Source: Corbicula japonica
Lineage: Eukaryota > Mollusca > Bivalvia > Venerida > Cyrenidae
DNA length: 64,000 nt
NCBI GenBank assembly: GCA_038501625.1
Contig: JAZAYU010000010.1
Coordinates: 11,929,604-11,993,603, forward strand
Direction of reading: 5' to 3'
The translations under genes and the position numbers were made by a program. Shown here piece after piece: positions 37,288 through 51,569 of the stretch. Below the pieces are notes generated by a model that was not told the DNA's origin, searched no databases, and saw nothing but the letters and a program-made list of their open reading frames with translations. Each line of letters opens with the position of its first letter. Positions within the stretch are counted from its first letter, which is position 1.

Positions 37288-37815
37288 GAGTTTATGAAAG
37301 TTTATGGGGAAATCTTTTCTTAAAAGAACCTAAAAGCTCGATTTGTTTCTTTTATCCCTGTCATCGTGTTCTTGCTGATTTTACTCCAGGTGCTCTGGTC
37401 TCGGAAAGATCATTGAGTACCCGCCCGTTGGCTTTGCAATGCTATTAAATTCTTATGTTTATATGTTTGTATGCTTTTGCATGCAACATTGTTGAGCTGA
37501 TGGGTGGGTTGGAATTATTTCACCAAGACAATTTGTACTTGTTTTGTGATACGAGAACCTGTTGGGGCAAGTGTGAGGTTGGTGCACCCTAGAACCTGGT
37601 TTAAACCCCCAGTGGCAATTTGTTTTGCCACTGACCGTTCCGAGGCGGTATCCCCAAAGGTTCTCTTGTTTATTAATTGTTTGTGGCGTCCTATTTGAAT
37701 TGACATACATATATAAAACATGCGCTCTCTCTATCTTCCTCTCTTCTTTTTCGCTGCGTGGGGAGGCTGTGTTTTTTGAGTGTGGCGATTCCTGATATGC
37801 ATATGTTGCTTTTTT
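34863..37815 (+). mobile_element. Penelope-like retroelement, longest copy
   Basis: It has a single broken reverse transcriptase frame (34863-37287) followed by a ~530-base tail (37288-37815). In order, the tail holds TTTATGGGGAAATC, ACTCCAGGTGCTCTGGTCTC, GTACCCGCCCGTTGGCTTTG, GGTGCACCCTAGAACCTGG, the hairpin CAGTGGCAATTTGTTTTGCC, and the end GATTCCTGATATGCATATG plus a T run. All tail-only repeats in the window align to this tail. Unit 1 of the duplication has no PLE at the matching place (about 6150). I see no GIY-YIG endonuclease before or after the reverse transcriptase. The 5' end is uncertain. Confidence 0.85.
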
Positions 37816-38032
37816 TTGCAATTAAGCAATTAATCTAAAAAAGCAAATGCGTACGCCTTTGTATATAGTTTCCAATTTTAAGAAATTGTGAATATCGCGT
37901 GATTTACTCACTAACTGCTTTTGAAAAAAAATTACAAAATCAAAAACCTTTGTTAAAAAAAGAGGTTAAACAATATAAAAGTTATCGATATTCGTCCTTA
38001 CAAAAACATAACACCCTTTGAAAATGAAATTT

Positions 38033-38100
38033 GAATATCAGGCTATCAAGACAGCCTCCACACGCAGTTAAAAGAATACAGAAAAAGGGGCGAAAGCATG
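38033..38100 (-). repeat. PLE tail fragment
   Basis: TGAATATCAGGCTATCAAGA and CAGCCTCCACACGCAG. It is the orthologous insertion to 6436-6510 in unit 1. Confidence 0.5.
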
Positions 38101-38584
38101 TTTTACGGCTATTGACATTGCATTGTCAACAGGCCGATATCTATTCATTCAGTTTTAAATTTTTATAAACTATCAAGTATAAGAAGTGAAAAGTTGTCGT
38201 CTTTTTAAGCACACGTCAACGAGTTACGAAAACAACTGGAATTTTGCTCTGCCACTTTAAATGTTTATTTAACTGGTGCGTTTTGATAACTTAAACTAGT
38301 TTGTTTGTGTATGTATATATATATACATCGAAATAATCAGTCAACATCTTGTTTACAGTCACATAACGATGAATCACCTGGTGAAAGTCCCCTGATGATC
38401 CGAAAGGTAGGCATTGGTTATACATATACGCATGTGTAAATTATGCTTATCAAACGAATTCACCTTTACGTCAGAGCACTTTTGTTTCTTAGAAAAATCA
38501 TGGCTATTGGAAGTGTTTGATGAAGTTGTTGATTGTAAATTTATAAATATTCACTCGACGTCTATGTATTTTTTCCTAAGGGGC

Positions 38585-40240
38585 GATCACTTTAATCCTC
38601 TTCTTCGTTGGATGAAGAGACAAAACTGTTATTTATGGTTTTATCGCATAGTTATACAAAGGTTGTCTCCCGTTTGTAATGGGTCGATGTTGCAAGTCAC
38701 AACGGGGTATTAACCAGAATGTGAAAGACTGTTGGATCAATCCCATGGGTCGATATCATTATTTATCATTACATTCACCAATGTGTGTGGTTCATAGTCA
38801 GGTTTTAACGTAAACTGTGGCAAAAATCGTTAATATCACACGATGGGTTGAACAACAGATCGTCTGTATAAGTACGTATGCATGGGTGTCGTACTGGTCA
38901 AAGGCTGAGTTGCAGTCATTTCATAAAATAGTCAGATAAGAACTAAAGCAGGGTTGACACTCATTGCTGCATAGCTGCACAACGTTAACACTGCTACGAT
39001 GCTATGTCTGTTGCTGGTAATATGCTGGAATGAAGTTTCACTGCTTCAACATTGCATTTTAACAATAAAACGCTTCAGCTATTCACAAACAATAACTCCT
39101 GTATTATTGCATTGCTGAAAAAACTTTTTCACTTCGATACTACATGTCTATTTGAATGGATCATTTTTAAAATGGCGTTCAACACTTTCACGGATACTTT
39201 TGTTTAGCACTGCTTAAGGGATTGCCACACTCCTCCCAACTTTGTTCATCGATAAAAAGAAAATTATCAAAATCTCAATAATGGCAAAATGCCGTTTAAT
39301 GAAACTTTGCACAAATGAATGTTATTAATGTATCTTTATTTTGCATACAGTAAGATACGTTAGAAAAATAAAGAAAAAAAGCTAGACCTAAAAATTCCTT
39401 AAAATTCTATTTACATAAATTCACAAAAACTAAGCGATACAAAACATAATTTTAAATTCCCACGTGAGCGCAATGATACTGACAAGAAAATGTTGTGTAC
39501 TTTGTAAAAAATTGTCAACTACTAAAAGAGAAATCAGTGATTGTCACCCGTTTACGCGACCAGGAAGCGTCCACAAACTTGAAGGTCAAACACACTTTTA
39601 CTAATATCTCGTAAAGTTTACATATGTAAGTCACGAGGACACAATAAATTGTTGTCAGTATCATATTACTCATGTGGGCATTTAAAATGATGTTTTGTGT
39701 TGTTTAGTTTTTGTGAATTTATGTAAATAGAAGTTTACGGAATTTTTAGATCTCGCTATTTTTCTTTACTCTTCTAACGTGTCTTACCATCTGCAAAATA
39801 AAGATACATTAATAACATACATTTGTGCAAAGTTTCGTTTAACGGCATTTTGCCGTTATTGAGATTTTGATAATTTTCTTTTTATCGATGAACAAAGTTG
39901 GGAGGAGTGTGGCAATCCCTTAAGAGCTACAAATTCGAATAAACAATACTCGTAAAATGTGAAACTGCTGATTAACGTTTTCGCTCTTTAATTACTTTTT
40001 CTGTCTTCTATCCTTATAAATTCTCACTGCTCTACAGTTCATTTTCTAGTTTCATACTACTCACTGATTTACTGCTAACTTTTTACTTCTTTACCACTAA
40101 CTCATCGCTGTATTACAGCTCTACAGATTACTTTTCCCTGTTCGTATTCTATGATGATAACTTTATACTGTTCACTGCTCAACTGCTAATGTTTCACTAC
40201 TCTACTGCTAAATTGTCAATGCTGTACTGCTAAAGTTTTA
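38585..40240 (+). repeat. Dispersed repeat, copy 2, split by a TTAA-flanked element
   Basis: 38585-39150 matches 30845-31515. ACTGCT-rich sequence resumes at 40010-40240 (CTCACTGATTTACTGCTAAC, TTCACTGCTCAACTGCTAAT) beyond the inserted element 39218-39919, so the insertion probably interrupted this repeat. 40241-41354 has nothing further. Confidence 0.6.
39218..39919. mobile_element. TTAA-flanked TIR element (piggyBac-like MITE), copy 1
   Basis: TTAA lies immediately outside both ends (39214-39217, 39920-39923). The left end GGGATTGCCACACTCCTCCC is mirrored by GGGAGGAGTGTGGCAATCCC, and the inverted repeats extend for about 140 bases (AATGTTATTAATGTATCTTT against AAAGATACATTAATAACATA). The ~420-base centre has no transposase. 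TTAA duplication is the hallmark of piggyBac; the family assignment is inference. Confidence 0.85.
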
Positions 40241-41354
40241 TTTTAAACTTAATTTAATTGAATAATTCAGATTATCATTTTAACGTGTAATTTCATTTAG
40301 TCATATTAACATAACCAATATGCGCTTATCAATATTAATACATACAATATTGTTGCTTATTTCACAACATTTAAACAACGAATTTCATCCAACTGCACAG
40401 TCAAGTAATTAGAAGTAAAATGCGACAATAGGATGACTCTATAACTATCGTTTAGAAACGAAATCCCCATCGGTTCGTATCCCATATTAAAAATAAAGCA
40501 ACTTATTAAAATCGTTTGTAGAGCATCGCTATAGTTTAAACAACCTTAAAATCTTGTAAACAATCTCAGTTTTATGTTTTCTTTGTTTTAGTTAAGTGGT
40601 AAACAAACACAAGAAATGTGATTGCAATGAGCAGTATTGTTAATGATTCATTATATACTTAAATGCAATTTGAATCGGATATACATGTATTGAATGTTTA
40701 GTTCAACATATATAGGAAACTACTGCATTTATATTGAAACAATAAAATGTTTCGGTAAGTTGTGCAGCTTAAACATATGATAGTTATATTCAAAAATGCC
40801 TTAAGAACACAAAGTCATATTGGTGTCATATGAAGTTATTAAGGAAATTTCCCTACATCCATTAAGAAATCATTAGATACTTATCTGTTTGATACTTATC
40901 TGACCACTGTAAATGGATAATTTCAATCCAAAAAGGCATTAAATTTCATGGTAATGAAAAACTTTAAAATTTATTTATGTCATGTTGTGATTACCAATTC
41001 ATACCAATTCATACCTGTCCATATCACATAGTGTTAGCTACCTATGCTTTTTTTGTCTGTTCATATATGAACTTGGTCCCGTGATTATGAAACTTTTATT
41101 CATGCTCAACCCAATTAAGGCATGAAAATTTGATGGCTTTATTTTCTTTCATTTTCTAAAATAAAACAGTTTAAAGTGAAAATATGACGCAACTGGTCTC
41201 AATAACAATTGTCGACGAACAGGTATTTCTTATTCATGAAGCAGTTTATGTTCTATGCATTTCAAGTCTGGGCACAGAACTGAGTTGAGCACGAAAAAGG
41301 CTTTATAATCACGGGACATGACGTGGCAGTTGTGAAGTAACTCGACTGAAGTTG

Positions 41355-41570
41355 AACTCACAGAGACAAAATGCTTTGCCACTGACCATTCCAAGGTGGA
41401 ACTCCTCGAGTTCTGTATTTTGTAAATTTTGATGTCTTTTTATTTTTAATAGGTGATATGTTAAACTTATGCTCTATTTTACTCACTCAGTTTTGGTTGT
41501 GTTGTGAGAATGTGTTTTATGAAAATATCAATTCATGAACTGCATATTTTTCATTTTGATTTTGTTAAAA
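41355..41570 (+). repeat. PLE tail copy, diverged
   Basis: CAAAATGCTTTGCCACTGAC, CATTCCAAGGTGGAACTCCT and the TGAGAATGTGTTTTATG end match the distal half of the tail. Confidence 0.7.
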
Positions 41571-44430
41571 AAACTGTTTACGATTGTTGTCAATATAAAT
41601 GTTGTTTTCAAGCTACCTTAAGGTCATGATAAGTTTCATAAAATATTGCCTATCCTTATAAAGGATGCAAGTTTCACAGTATGAAGACTTGAGAGCCTTC
41701 GAACTATTTGCGATATTTATGACTCTACCGTGTTGCATAAATATGCCACTAAATGCAGCAAACGATAAAAGTTAACATTGCTGAAAAAAGAAGTCCTTAA
41801 GTCAACTAGTGATACGTACGACATTTTACCATCTTTCTCATATGCGCGAAAAGCAAGACTGCAAATAGAAAATTGGCCGATCATTATATCGAGGTGTATT
41901 ATTTTCAAATTGATGATTTCTTGAGTTTGTTATGAATCGGAACATCACTAGCATATCATTTGCCAACCTTCCAATAATGAATATTGGGAGATTTATAAAA
42001 AAAAAACTCGTACTTTATTAATGTACATACTAAAGACAGATAAAATGTACATAAAACGTAGATAACATTTCAGTTTGAAGATTACCGGTATGTTTAAAAT
42101 TTATGATGTAAACTGATAAATATTGACTAACTCTCGAAATACAAAGTTTACGTCCTTATTTTTATCACATACAACTATAAGTACTAACATAAATGCTAAC
42201 ATGACACATAAATTAATTCAGTTTTGCATTTATGATGAACTTCAATTGTAAGGTGTCCTTGTGAATGATTTTGCTTGTATTACTAGTAAATCGTTAAGAC
42301 AGACCGCGTTCAGTGTCTTTTTCATTTTAGATTTAAATTGGATCGTACTCTGACTAGCTCTTTGGTTTAAATCAAAAGAATGACAGAGGCGGAGTTAAGA
42401 TCGGGCCGGTGTGGATAAGCAGTTTAGTATAGATTGTTCTAACACCCGATTCGAAATAATGCTCATAATTTCCACATTGAATTTCGCCGATCATTTAGCG
42501 ATCTGTTGATTGGATGATGCCGCTTGGTTGAATGATATATATATACTAATAAGACATAAGTTCGAGACCATTTATATCTGTTTTAATGGCAGTCACAATT
42601 TGTATTTCACAAACGAATTGAGACAAGGATATGTAATTCGTATACTTTATTCCCATCGATTAATAGACAAACCTTTCAGGAACCACTTCACTTGTGATGC
42701 ATTCGCAATCAGATCATTCAATCAAATATGGCAGAGTGACTCGGAAGTTTAATGGTTATTACGATAGTAATTTAATTTAAGACCTGCATATATTAAAACT
42801 AGATTTGTTGGATATGATGGTTTGTTGTCATTCAAATTTAATTTGTTTTGTTTTAAACCTGTTCAAACTTTTTAGCATAAACTTTGAACGTATGTGTTAC
42901 AAGTACATCGCGGATAAAATTCTGACTAGTAGTTCGAACTTGTTTAATCATTCTCCGACTAAGAACCTAATGTTTTCTGTATACTACCCAACAAACATCA
43001 TATTGATCTCAAGTATATTACCTTGCTTTGCTTGGCAAACTGATTTATAACTTACAATAAACATCGATCAGTACAAACCATGATCAAGCTGTTTGTTTTG
43101 TAATTGGGCTTGAAGATAATATGGATCAGGTATATTGAACGGTCTGATAGTGGGAGTTTTGAAAGTTGCGACAATTTTTCTAGGGAATGTCAGATTGGTG
43201 TCATAAATATGGAGTTATTTAACGAACTAAATAATAACTTTAAACATTTATAGGTAAAGGCACCTTGTTTGAGACTTAGGAATGATTGTCAGAATAAATA
43301 ATATCCTGAATTGAATGTATTAATATAACACAAAGCTGTGCGAGCGTACCTGCCTCCACACAATCGAATAACCCTTAAGCTATTGACAAACTCTAAACGC
43401 AAATAAAGATATGATCAGTTATCAATTATAAGTTTAATAATTGATAAACTGTATAAACTATTCATTTGAAATTAGAACGGAATAGACGGTTTTGTTCGTA
43501 TAGCTTTAAATAATTGTTATAAAAATAAGCCAAGAGAGTAATGAATTTAAAAAGAACATTTGAAACATATGCGCGTATGAAAATAAAGACAATATCAATG
43601 AAAACGTACAAAATGAAAACGGTGAGTGAATAACATTCGGACTTTAGCTTTGGAATAATATTCTTAAAAAAGTAAGTTTGAAAGTCATATGAGAATGCAA
43701 GGGCTCACTTTAATAACATGAAAAGAAACAAGTTTGGTTCAATAAATTATCGCGATGTTGGAGATTTTTGGGAATTAAATGGTAGCGAGATGTTGTATTT
43801 TAAATTAAAAAAAAATCATTGGCTATATACCAGCCGCTTCCCAATGAAGATCAATCATCACAAGACGTCTTCGCCTTGCATGACCAAACTTTTGTTGAAA
43901 ACAACTGTGTGAAAGTCTATCTAATGAATGTTTATAAAAGTCGGTCATAAAAATACACTCATTTTGTGGAAAACAAGAAAATACCATAATAAAAATTAAT
44001 GGTATGAGTGGATAGCCTCTGCGCGGAATTTGGGTGTCTTAACATAACAGGTCGTCTTATTTTGGTTATCCTTTAGACTTCTTCACTGTTGTTGTCAATA
44101 GACAACTGGCCATGCTGTTTGGCGGCACATTTGCTTTAGCTAGGCAAAAGAAATCTAGAAAGAAATGAACGATTAAAAGAATAACAAATATATGAATGTT
44201 ACTGGATTTTTTTGTAACTTTTATTATTGTAGTATTGTGCAATTAAATTTGCTATATATTAAAATTAAACTTGTAACAATTATTTATAAATTAGTGCAAT
44301 TAGGTTCGTAATTCAAAGTGGTAAGGACGATACTAAGAGTACTATTATTGCAAAATGATAATAAGAAATAATAAACTTTAAGCACCAGCAGGTGTTACAT
44401 ACATGTATATGAAAAACCATAACTTGTTGT
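41571..44430. other. Non-coding flank upstream of gene 2
   Basis: 42090-42385 matches unit 1 at 7985-8260. Short frames at 41717-41908, 42510-43050 and 43718-43912 have no recognised domain or paralogue in unit 1. No gene is supported. Confidence 0.45.
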
Positions 44431-44433
44431 TCC

Positions 44434-44444
44434 TATTTATAAAG
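44434..44444 (+). promoter_or_regulatory. TATA-like box of gene 2
   Basis: TATTTATAAAG lies about 45-55 bases before the proposed start codon, leaving room for a short 5' leader. The aligned site in gene 1 reads ATTTATCC, with no TATAAA. Confidence 0.4.
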
Positions 44445-44488
44445 GGCAGGCAAGGGGAGATCATTCCCATTGAAGTTCGTTAAACATC

Positions 44489-47400
44489 ATGGCCGGTAAT
44501 AATTCGTCAATACTCCTCCATTTTTGCTTATGCATATGAAGTACAAACGGTTATTTTTTCGTAGGATTACATTTAAAAATAAATTGATATTAACTAATCG
44601 AAATTGACAAATCGCAAATCGGTAATTTTGCTCACAAAAACGTGCATAAATAGGTCTCCATTTAATTTCCTTCTTCATGACAACTTTCGATCCATTAAAT
44701 GTGCATGCCATCTCAGCTATATAAACGTCCATAATTTTAACCATTTTACAGAGCAATCAGGACAAGGTGAAGCTGGTTCTAGCAATGAACCGGATGGCGA
44801 CCATGAGGAAAGACCACTCTGTGAGTATTTGAAATCTGCATGCACAAATTATGCTTAAAATTATTCTGTTCAGTTCAAGTCTTTTTAGTACTTTTAGTTG
44901 TGTGATGCACACGTACAATGGGCATAACCAATCATGTTTATTTAAGCAAAATAGAATGCAACACTTATTTTGCTGGGTTTCTTTATTTTTCCTTTTGACA
45001 ACATGTGGCAAGATTTCTTCGCCGAAATTAAAGTAATATGATCCGTCATTCCAAGCGAGGATTAATGACCGCAATCCAAAGCATTCCAATGGGCAGTTTC
45101 ATAAATAGCACCTTGATGTTTTCTATTTAATATTAAAATATTGATAAGCAATACACATATTTTGCTGTTTATCATGTATGGAACAAAACATGTATTTTGC
45201 ACTACTGTACAAAAGATTTGATTGACTTTTATCTAGAAAATACTGTATTTGACATTTACAGTCCATTTTTTTTTCCATTAATTTAATATCTAAACTTCAC
45301 CTGTTTTTTCTGGGTGCTAGCTTTAGTAGTTATCTCTACAAACCATTACAATAAATTTATTTAAACTTTTTGACTCCAGGGGCTCTGGTCTCGATAAGAT
45401 CATTCAGTACTCGCCCTTTTGGCTTTGCAAAGCTATAAGCGTCTTATGATTGATATGTTTGTATTTCAACAAGACAACTTGTACTAGTTTGTTGATGTGA
45501 GAACCCGATGGGGCAAATGTGAGATTGGTGCACCCTAGAACCTGGTTTAAACCACCAGTGGCAAATTGTTTTGACACTGACCATTCAAGGCGGTAACATC
45601 AAGGGTTCTCCTTTTCGTTATTTGTTTGTGGTGTCTTATTTATTGATTTGAAATTATTATTGTTATAAACACATTCTCTCTTGCCCTCTTTTCCTTTTCG
45701 CTGAGTGGAGAGGCCGTGTTTTTGTGAGTATAGCTATTCCTGGTACAATATTTCTTTTAACATGTTTTATTATTAAGAAATAGTTTGTTGTTTTTGTTTT
45801 TCGAAAATAATAACGATAACGTTGATTTTAACGTTCAAAATAAAATATACAAATAATTTCAATGAAAATAAAAAAACAATAAGTTTCTTACATTTGATGT
45901 CAGGAGTGCAAAGAATTTTGCAGTGCAGCTTTGTACATTCAAGGTGTCAAAAAAACGATAAACAAAGACCAAATGTTTTGAAACGTTCAGAGAGTACTAG
46001 GTGTTCATTCAAATATATTTATTGTGAATATTTTAATTAGGCTATTTTCGAACCAAGGCATTATCTTTCATGTCTTCTTATGAAGTTTAGAGCACAATAA
46101 TTTTAACTTATCTCTAAAAAATATTTCCACGTAAAACAAGACGAAAGTCGTAGATTCAAGTTGTTTATCAAATTTTGATTGAATATTATGCTGACAATTG
46201 ATTTAAATACAGTTGAAATTGAATGAAAGTTAAAGTTTAACATATTGGCAGTCATTTAACAGTTACATGTAAAACGTGAAATAGGCTTGTCAAGAATGGC
46301 AAAAATCCAGTAGAAACAGCCTTCCAACACAGCCACACAGTAAAGAGTTATAAAATATTGAAAGTTATAAAAATATTAAAAGTCGGTTGTATCAGTTCTG
46401 ACTATTGAAATGTTTTATTGTTTTGTTTTGTCTGTTGTTTTTTTTTTATTTTGTACTTTATTCTTTTTAGGAACTGAGTTATGGTATTATGTCACAAAAT
46501 ACCTACCGTGTTTTGGTTTGAAACCACTAAAATTCTCTTTATCCGTGGATTAAAAACCCTAAAGGGACGTTTACAAAATGGCTGGTTTTGGTTTTCCTGC
46601 TAAAAAATATACAACCAACTGTTACTACCATTTCCTTTTGCAAATGTGTCTCATCATGCCCTTTAAGATTGTGTGAAGTTTCATCAAAATAGCACCATCC
46701 GTCCGTTCAAAAATATTCTAAAATAATGGGCAAAAATGTCAGGAGTGTGACATTTTTTAAAATCACATTTGTTTAAAACACCCGTTTAGAAAAAGCTGGA
46801 CAACAGAAAAATTTTAGTATTGTTTAAGTGAAAGATGAATTCATTGGACATCAACTAATGATAAAATTAAGCATATTATACTTCAGGTAATCACAATTTA
46901 TGTCATTATGTCAAGCGTGGTAGATAAGAAAAAAACATTTAAAAAATAATACATTTTTGCTTTTTAAGTATTTTAAGATGAAAAGGCTGGTAACAGAGTA
47001 TCTTATAGCGTTAGACCTCATTTATTGCACGAGTGTGGTTTTAGTTTATTATAATAAGTGTTTGTGAGGGTTTCTAGGGATATCTTAAAAACATAGAAGT
47101 TAGATGGGTAACATGTATTCCTGTTATAAGAATGATGCTATGTATGACTTCATGTGTTCTTTTACAAGTCAGCAAACAACGATGGTGCCATTGATTAAAT
47201 TGTTTTGCTCTGTGTTTGCATCTTTTTTATGCAATGTTGTCAAAATATGAACGAGTGTGTGTTGAGTCACCTAGCAAACACGAACATGTTTGTATTTAAG
47301 AACAACCTTGCTTGGCTTTTAACTCTAAGTAGGAAAAATGTTGTTTTCTTTAGTAACTCAAATGATATGCGATATTAATTATAATTGATTAAAAAAAAAC

Positions 47401-50400
47401 ATACGTGTTTTTGGAACACAATAATTATTGAATAAAATTATGTTAATAATTTATTTTTCAACAATTAAGTTGTGTTCCAGAAATTATTGGGTGGCATTAT
47501 TTCTAATTATTTGTAGTTGCAGATATGGAGATCATCGCAAAAAAAATCTATGCAATACATGGAGGTGAGCGATAATATCATGCACAAAGACAATGCTATG
47601 GTTACCACTATTATGTACAGAGAAATAAAAAAAAAACGTTGTTTGTGCGATGAAACTGACATAATGATACAAAAATAACACAATGAGAGTGACCTGTTTT
47701 TACTAGTTGATCATGTTTATGTAATTTCACAAAGTTAGGGCCTACGTTTACTCTTCTCACAACTTCATAATATGCCAATAAATCGGCCCTTTAGAAAGTT
47801 TCTTTATCAGAGCCGAACCATAGTAACAAAATGAGATGTGTCAACACATCGTTTTCTTTTTGCTTTTATTATAATGATACAAATATTTTCTTTTAAGATG
47901 AGGAAGAAAATGAAAGAGGTTTCCCACAGGTAGCGATGACACGTCTTGCTGGCTCGAATAATATGCCACAAAATAGCCTAAACGTTTTTAAACCAGTTGG
48001 TCAACAAAATGTTTCACAGGCTAGGCAGCATGTATCGGCCGACGCAACATCAAATAATCTACGACATTCTGGATCAGGCGCAGAAGAATCGGCCCAATAT
48101 GTATCAAATGCCATTGTGCAAGGTAAGATTTATTTGCGAGATGATCTTTTATATTTGCAATGTAAGGAGATTAACGTTATTTTATTTCAAAACAAAACTG
48201 TACTCTTCCTTCTTTCTTCATACGAGTATAACGAGATTTCACCTCATTTTAATTTATTCATATGGTGTTAATTTTGTTTGCCATAAATAAAAAAACGAAG
48301 GTAGTATGTTTTAAAATAAATTGTTACCTTATAGTTAATTCGTTTAAAACAATAATGCAAGCACCAATATATGGAATAAATTTAGCATATAAGCGAAAAA
48401 ATATAGTCATCTACGTCTGCAGGAGCTCGTACACAGATGGGATCGGTGATCATAGCATCAGACGCATTGCCACAATCAGTCATCTTACGGGTAAACAACT
48501 CCGATCTCAAACTGGTTCTTCTGCACAGTGCTAAGGATTTGTTAGTACCAAGCGGTAATTACTTGACCTTTTTTGTAAGCACACCTATGTAACTCCGTAT
48601 AGGTAAAACATGCGCCTGGTTAAGGACAAGGATAACTGAAGCAACGAGGAAATTTGTTTTGGGTTCATCTCCATGTTTTTGTTGATAAAGTAGTGCTTCT
48701 GTTCCCATTTGCTGTCAATAAATCCTCATTATAACAAAGGGAACGATAACTAAGTTGTGGCTGTAGATTTTTAAGAAAACTTAATCTCTTTGCAATGATA
48801 ACAGAAATGCAATTGTGTTCACATGTAGAATTTTGAGTTTTCATTTTCAAAATTTACAAATTTGAAGAAAGGACAGTGGATACTTTTTATTTTTTTTTTG
48901 AGTATAGAACAATTTCCTCAGAAATTGATTTTTATTCCTCTCTTGCAGAAAAGGCCTTCCACGCCTAAAGAGTCTTCCAAGTTATATAAAAATAATTAAC
49001 ACGCGCATGTTGAAAAAATGTAGCTATATTGCCGATTCGTCATCATTTTAACTTTTGTTCGAAAAGGGGAATAAAACTATTCAGATGAAGATATTTAAAA
49101 CAGATTTGTATAACAGGGAACACCTGTTGATAAATAAAATATATGGTACAAAATTATTTAAACTGAAAAAAGTACTCATGCTTATATAATGATTTCTTAA
49201 GAAAATGATATTGGTTCTGCACAAACTCTTTACAAATTAAAAAACAATTATAATCACTGTTTCGAAAAAAAAGGATAAAAGGCATCTACGTTGTTTTGAT
49301 TGCTTAAATGCACAAAACACCATACAAACTAGGATTTGTCCCCACCTTTAGTTTTTGCACAACTACTTAACTATCCATGCTCTCAACATCATGTCGTACA
49401 GCCAAAAAAGAACAGGTATTGCACAAAGTCATTTGAAACCACTTGCGTAAATCTTTGTTGGTCTATTTTAAACTCAGGTGAATTCTAAAGAAGATAAATT
49501 CAAACAGTTTTGGGCGTTTTTTGTAACTTTCTCACTGTTCACTCATTTTCCTCATTTTCATCGTAACGTATTAAGAGACACGCTTATTAGTCTAATAAAA
49601 AAGTTTATTGTAAAATTTTAACACTCTACTTATTATGATTATTCTTTACAAACTTGTCGAAAAATGATCGAGTTGCCCCCTGTCCTAAAGGATAATAACT
49701 ATTTATGTTATATTTGGTACTAATTGTGCACTCATTTTAGCAGATCTGCTTTAATATGTGAGTTAATATGTGTGAATACTGCTGAGAACGTGTCTTTATG
49801 TTATTTCTTTCTATTTAAAATCAAGATGTGATTATTACAGCCTTTTACAACACCTCGTGGTACCATGCGGATTCGATAAATATATATAATAACCATTTTC
49901 CTTCTCTGGCTAACAAAATATATCCAAAGGAACACACTTAAAATAAAAACTTCAGAAATGCAAGCGTTGAATGAAGTCGTTGCATTACAGAAAAACTTTA
50001 AAGATGGAATTTTAGAACCGGTAAAATTAAGGAAATTGTTCTGTGCGTGTTATCGCCGATACCCAGATTATAAAAAATACAGCAAGACTGCAAGCAGGTA
50101 TCCACCATTACCGAATTATGAGTTAGTTTGAGCTCATTTAACATGACAACCTGTTTGTCCATAGATGTTTGAGAACCTGTCGGTGCCAATGTGAGATTGG
50201 TGTACCCCTAGGATCTGAATTGAACCTCAAGTGGCATTTTTTCATTTCCTTTTCAAGCCGTTTCAAGGCTTTTCAATGCGATAATCTCTGAAGTTCTCAT
50301 TATGTTTGTGGTGTTTCTTTTCATTTGAAATTGAACATTTTTTTATGTTTATGTTTCTTCTTATTCGGTGGCTTCCAAAGTTCCTTTTTATCTATGTCTC

Positions 50401-51538
50401 TAGTGTTGTGCTGTGTAGAGAAGCCTTTTGTTCTGATTGTTGCTATTGTATCATGATATGCATATTTCGTTTTTTTCTTAAACGTTAAATTAAGAAGATA
50501 TAATTTCACTTTTTGTTATTTGAATATAGAGGTAGATTCAACTTTCTTCAGACTAATCAGTTTTACAACATTGTTTAACAGTTTGTCTTTATGTAACATA
50601 AAAGGAAACATACAAAAGATTCAAAAATTCAAATAGTATGTTATGAAGATCTCTAATAATTCTTTAAAAGGTCTTTCTGTAACACGATTAGGTCTTTTAA
50701 CAACAAACAATGTCTTAATAAAACACTAATCTGATTTATTATTTAAATATACAGTTAAACTGAATAACATATTGTAAGAATTGTTTTCTTTAATAACAGT
50801 GATAACTCTATGTAACGAGTGATTCTAAGCTGTTTCCGAGAGCATAAAAGTGCTATTTTTTTCAATGAAAATCGAAAGTTTAGTCTTGAATTCTGTTTTG
50901 CCAGGAAACAATTTTATTTATTTGAAATAAAATAGAAAGAGAGACAAAAAAAAGAATGTTCCAATGTTTAGCTCTAACATGGTCCTCTATATAAGCATGA
51001 TTTATAATATCAGATCCATGAAATGGTGTTGATTAGAAAAAAGATTGAATGTTCCATGATCAACAGTCATGTACACATTATCGTTTGGGATTGATAAAAC
51101 TCAAACTTGAGTCCTTTGATTCGTTTAGGATTGCTTCGAAACATATACTGAATTTGATTAATTTTAATTTGAGTTGTAGTTATCTTACTAGATACGGTTT
51201 GGAGTAATTTACAAATGGAAAACATAGAAGGCCACGTCTGTTGTCCTCTAATGTTACTGTTAAACAATCAGTACGATACATCCCTATTAATGTCCGATGA
51301 TAGATTTTGTTTTTACTCCTTTCCTTGCAAAGGTCTCAATCTTTCTACTCTTAGAAAAATTTACATAGCAACTTGTAACATAAACATTTATGTACAATTA
51401 TCAAGAAATAAGGAAATCAACCTCAAATAGAAAAATGTTTAAAAAGTTCTGGGTAAGAAGAAATCAAATTGAAAATAAGCGTATAAAACATTCTTTATAA
51501 AACTATTATATTGTGTACGATTACGTGCAATGAAAATG

Positions 51539-51569
<31 letters not shown>

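Noticed and set aside
37288..37815. Hammerhead ribozyme or SECIS element in the PLE tail
   Set aside because: CTGATGG near 37497 resembles part of a hammerhead core, but the GAAA and cleavage segments are not in place. No ATGA/AA/TGA arrangement with pairing arms was found by eye. Covariance-model searches would decide.
37459..37821. 120-codon minus-strand frame and similar frames at 6689-6946 and 17590-17906
   Set aside because: All are translations of the PLE tail repeat; the shared peptide reflects repeat identity, not a gene family.
38359..38406. Exon-like 48 bases between TTGTTTACAG and GTAGGC, phase 0-0, reading SHNDESPGESPLMIRK
   Set aside because: It lies upstream of the proposed gene 2 start, its phase does not fit the phase-1 exons, and the aligned site in unit 1 (7222 onward) does not preserve the reading frame. 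Possibly a relic; not enough to annotate.
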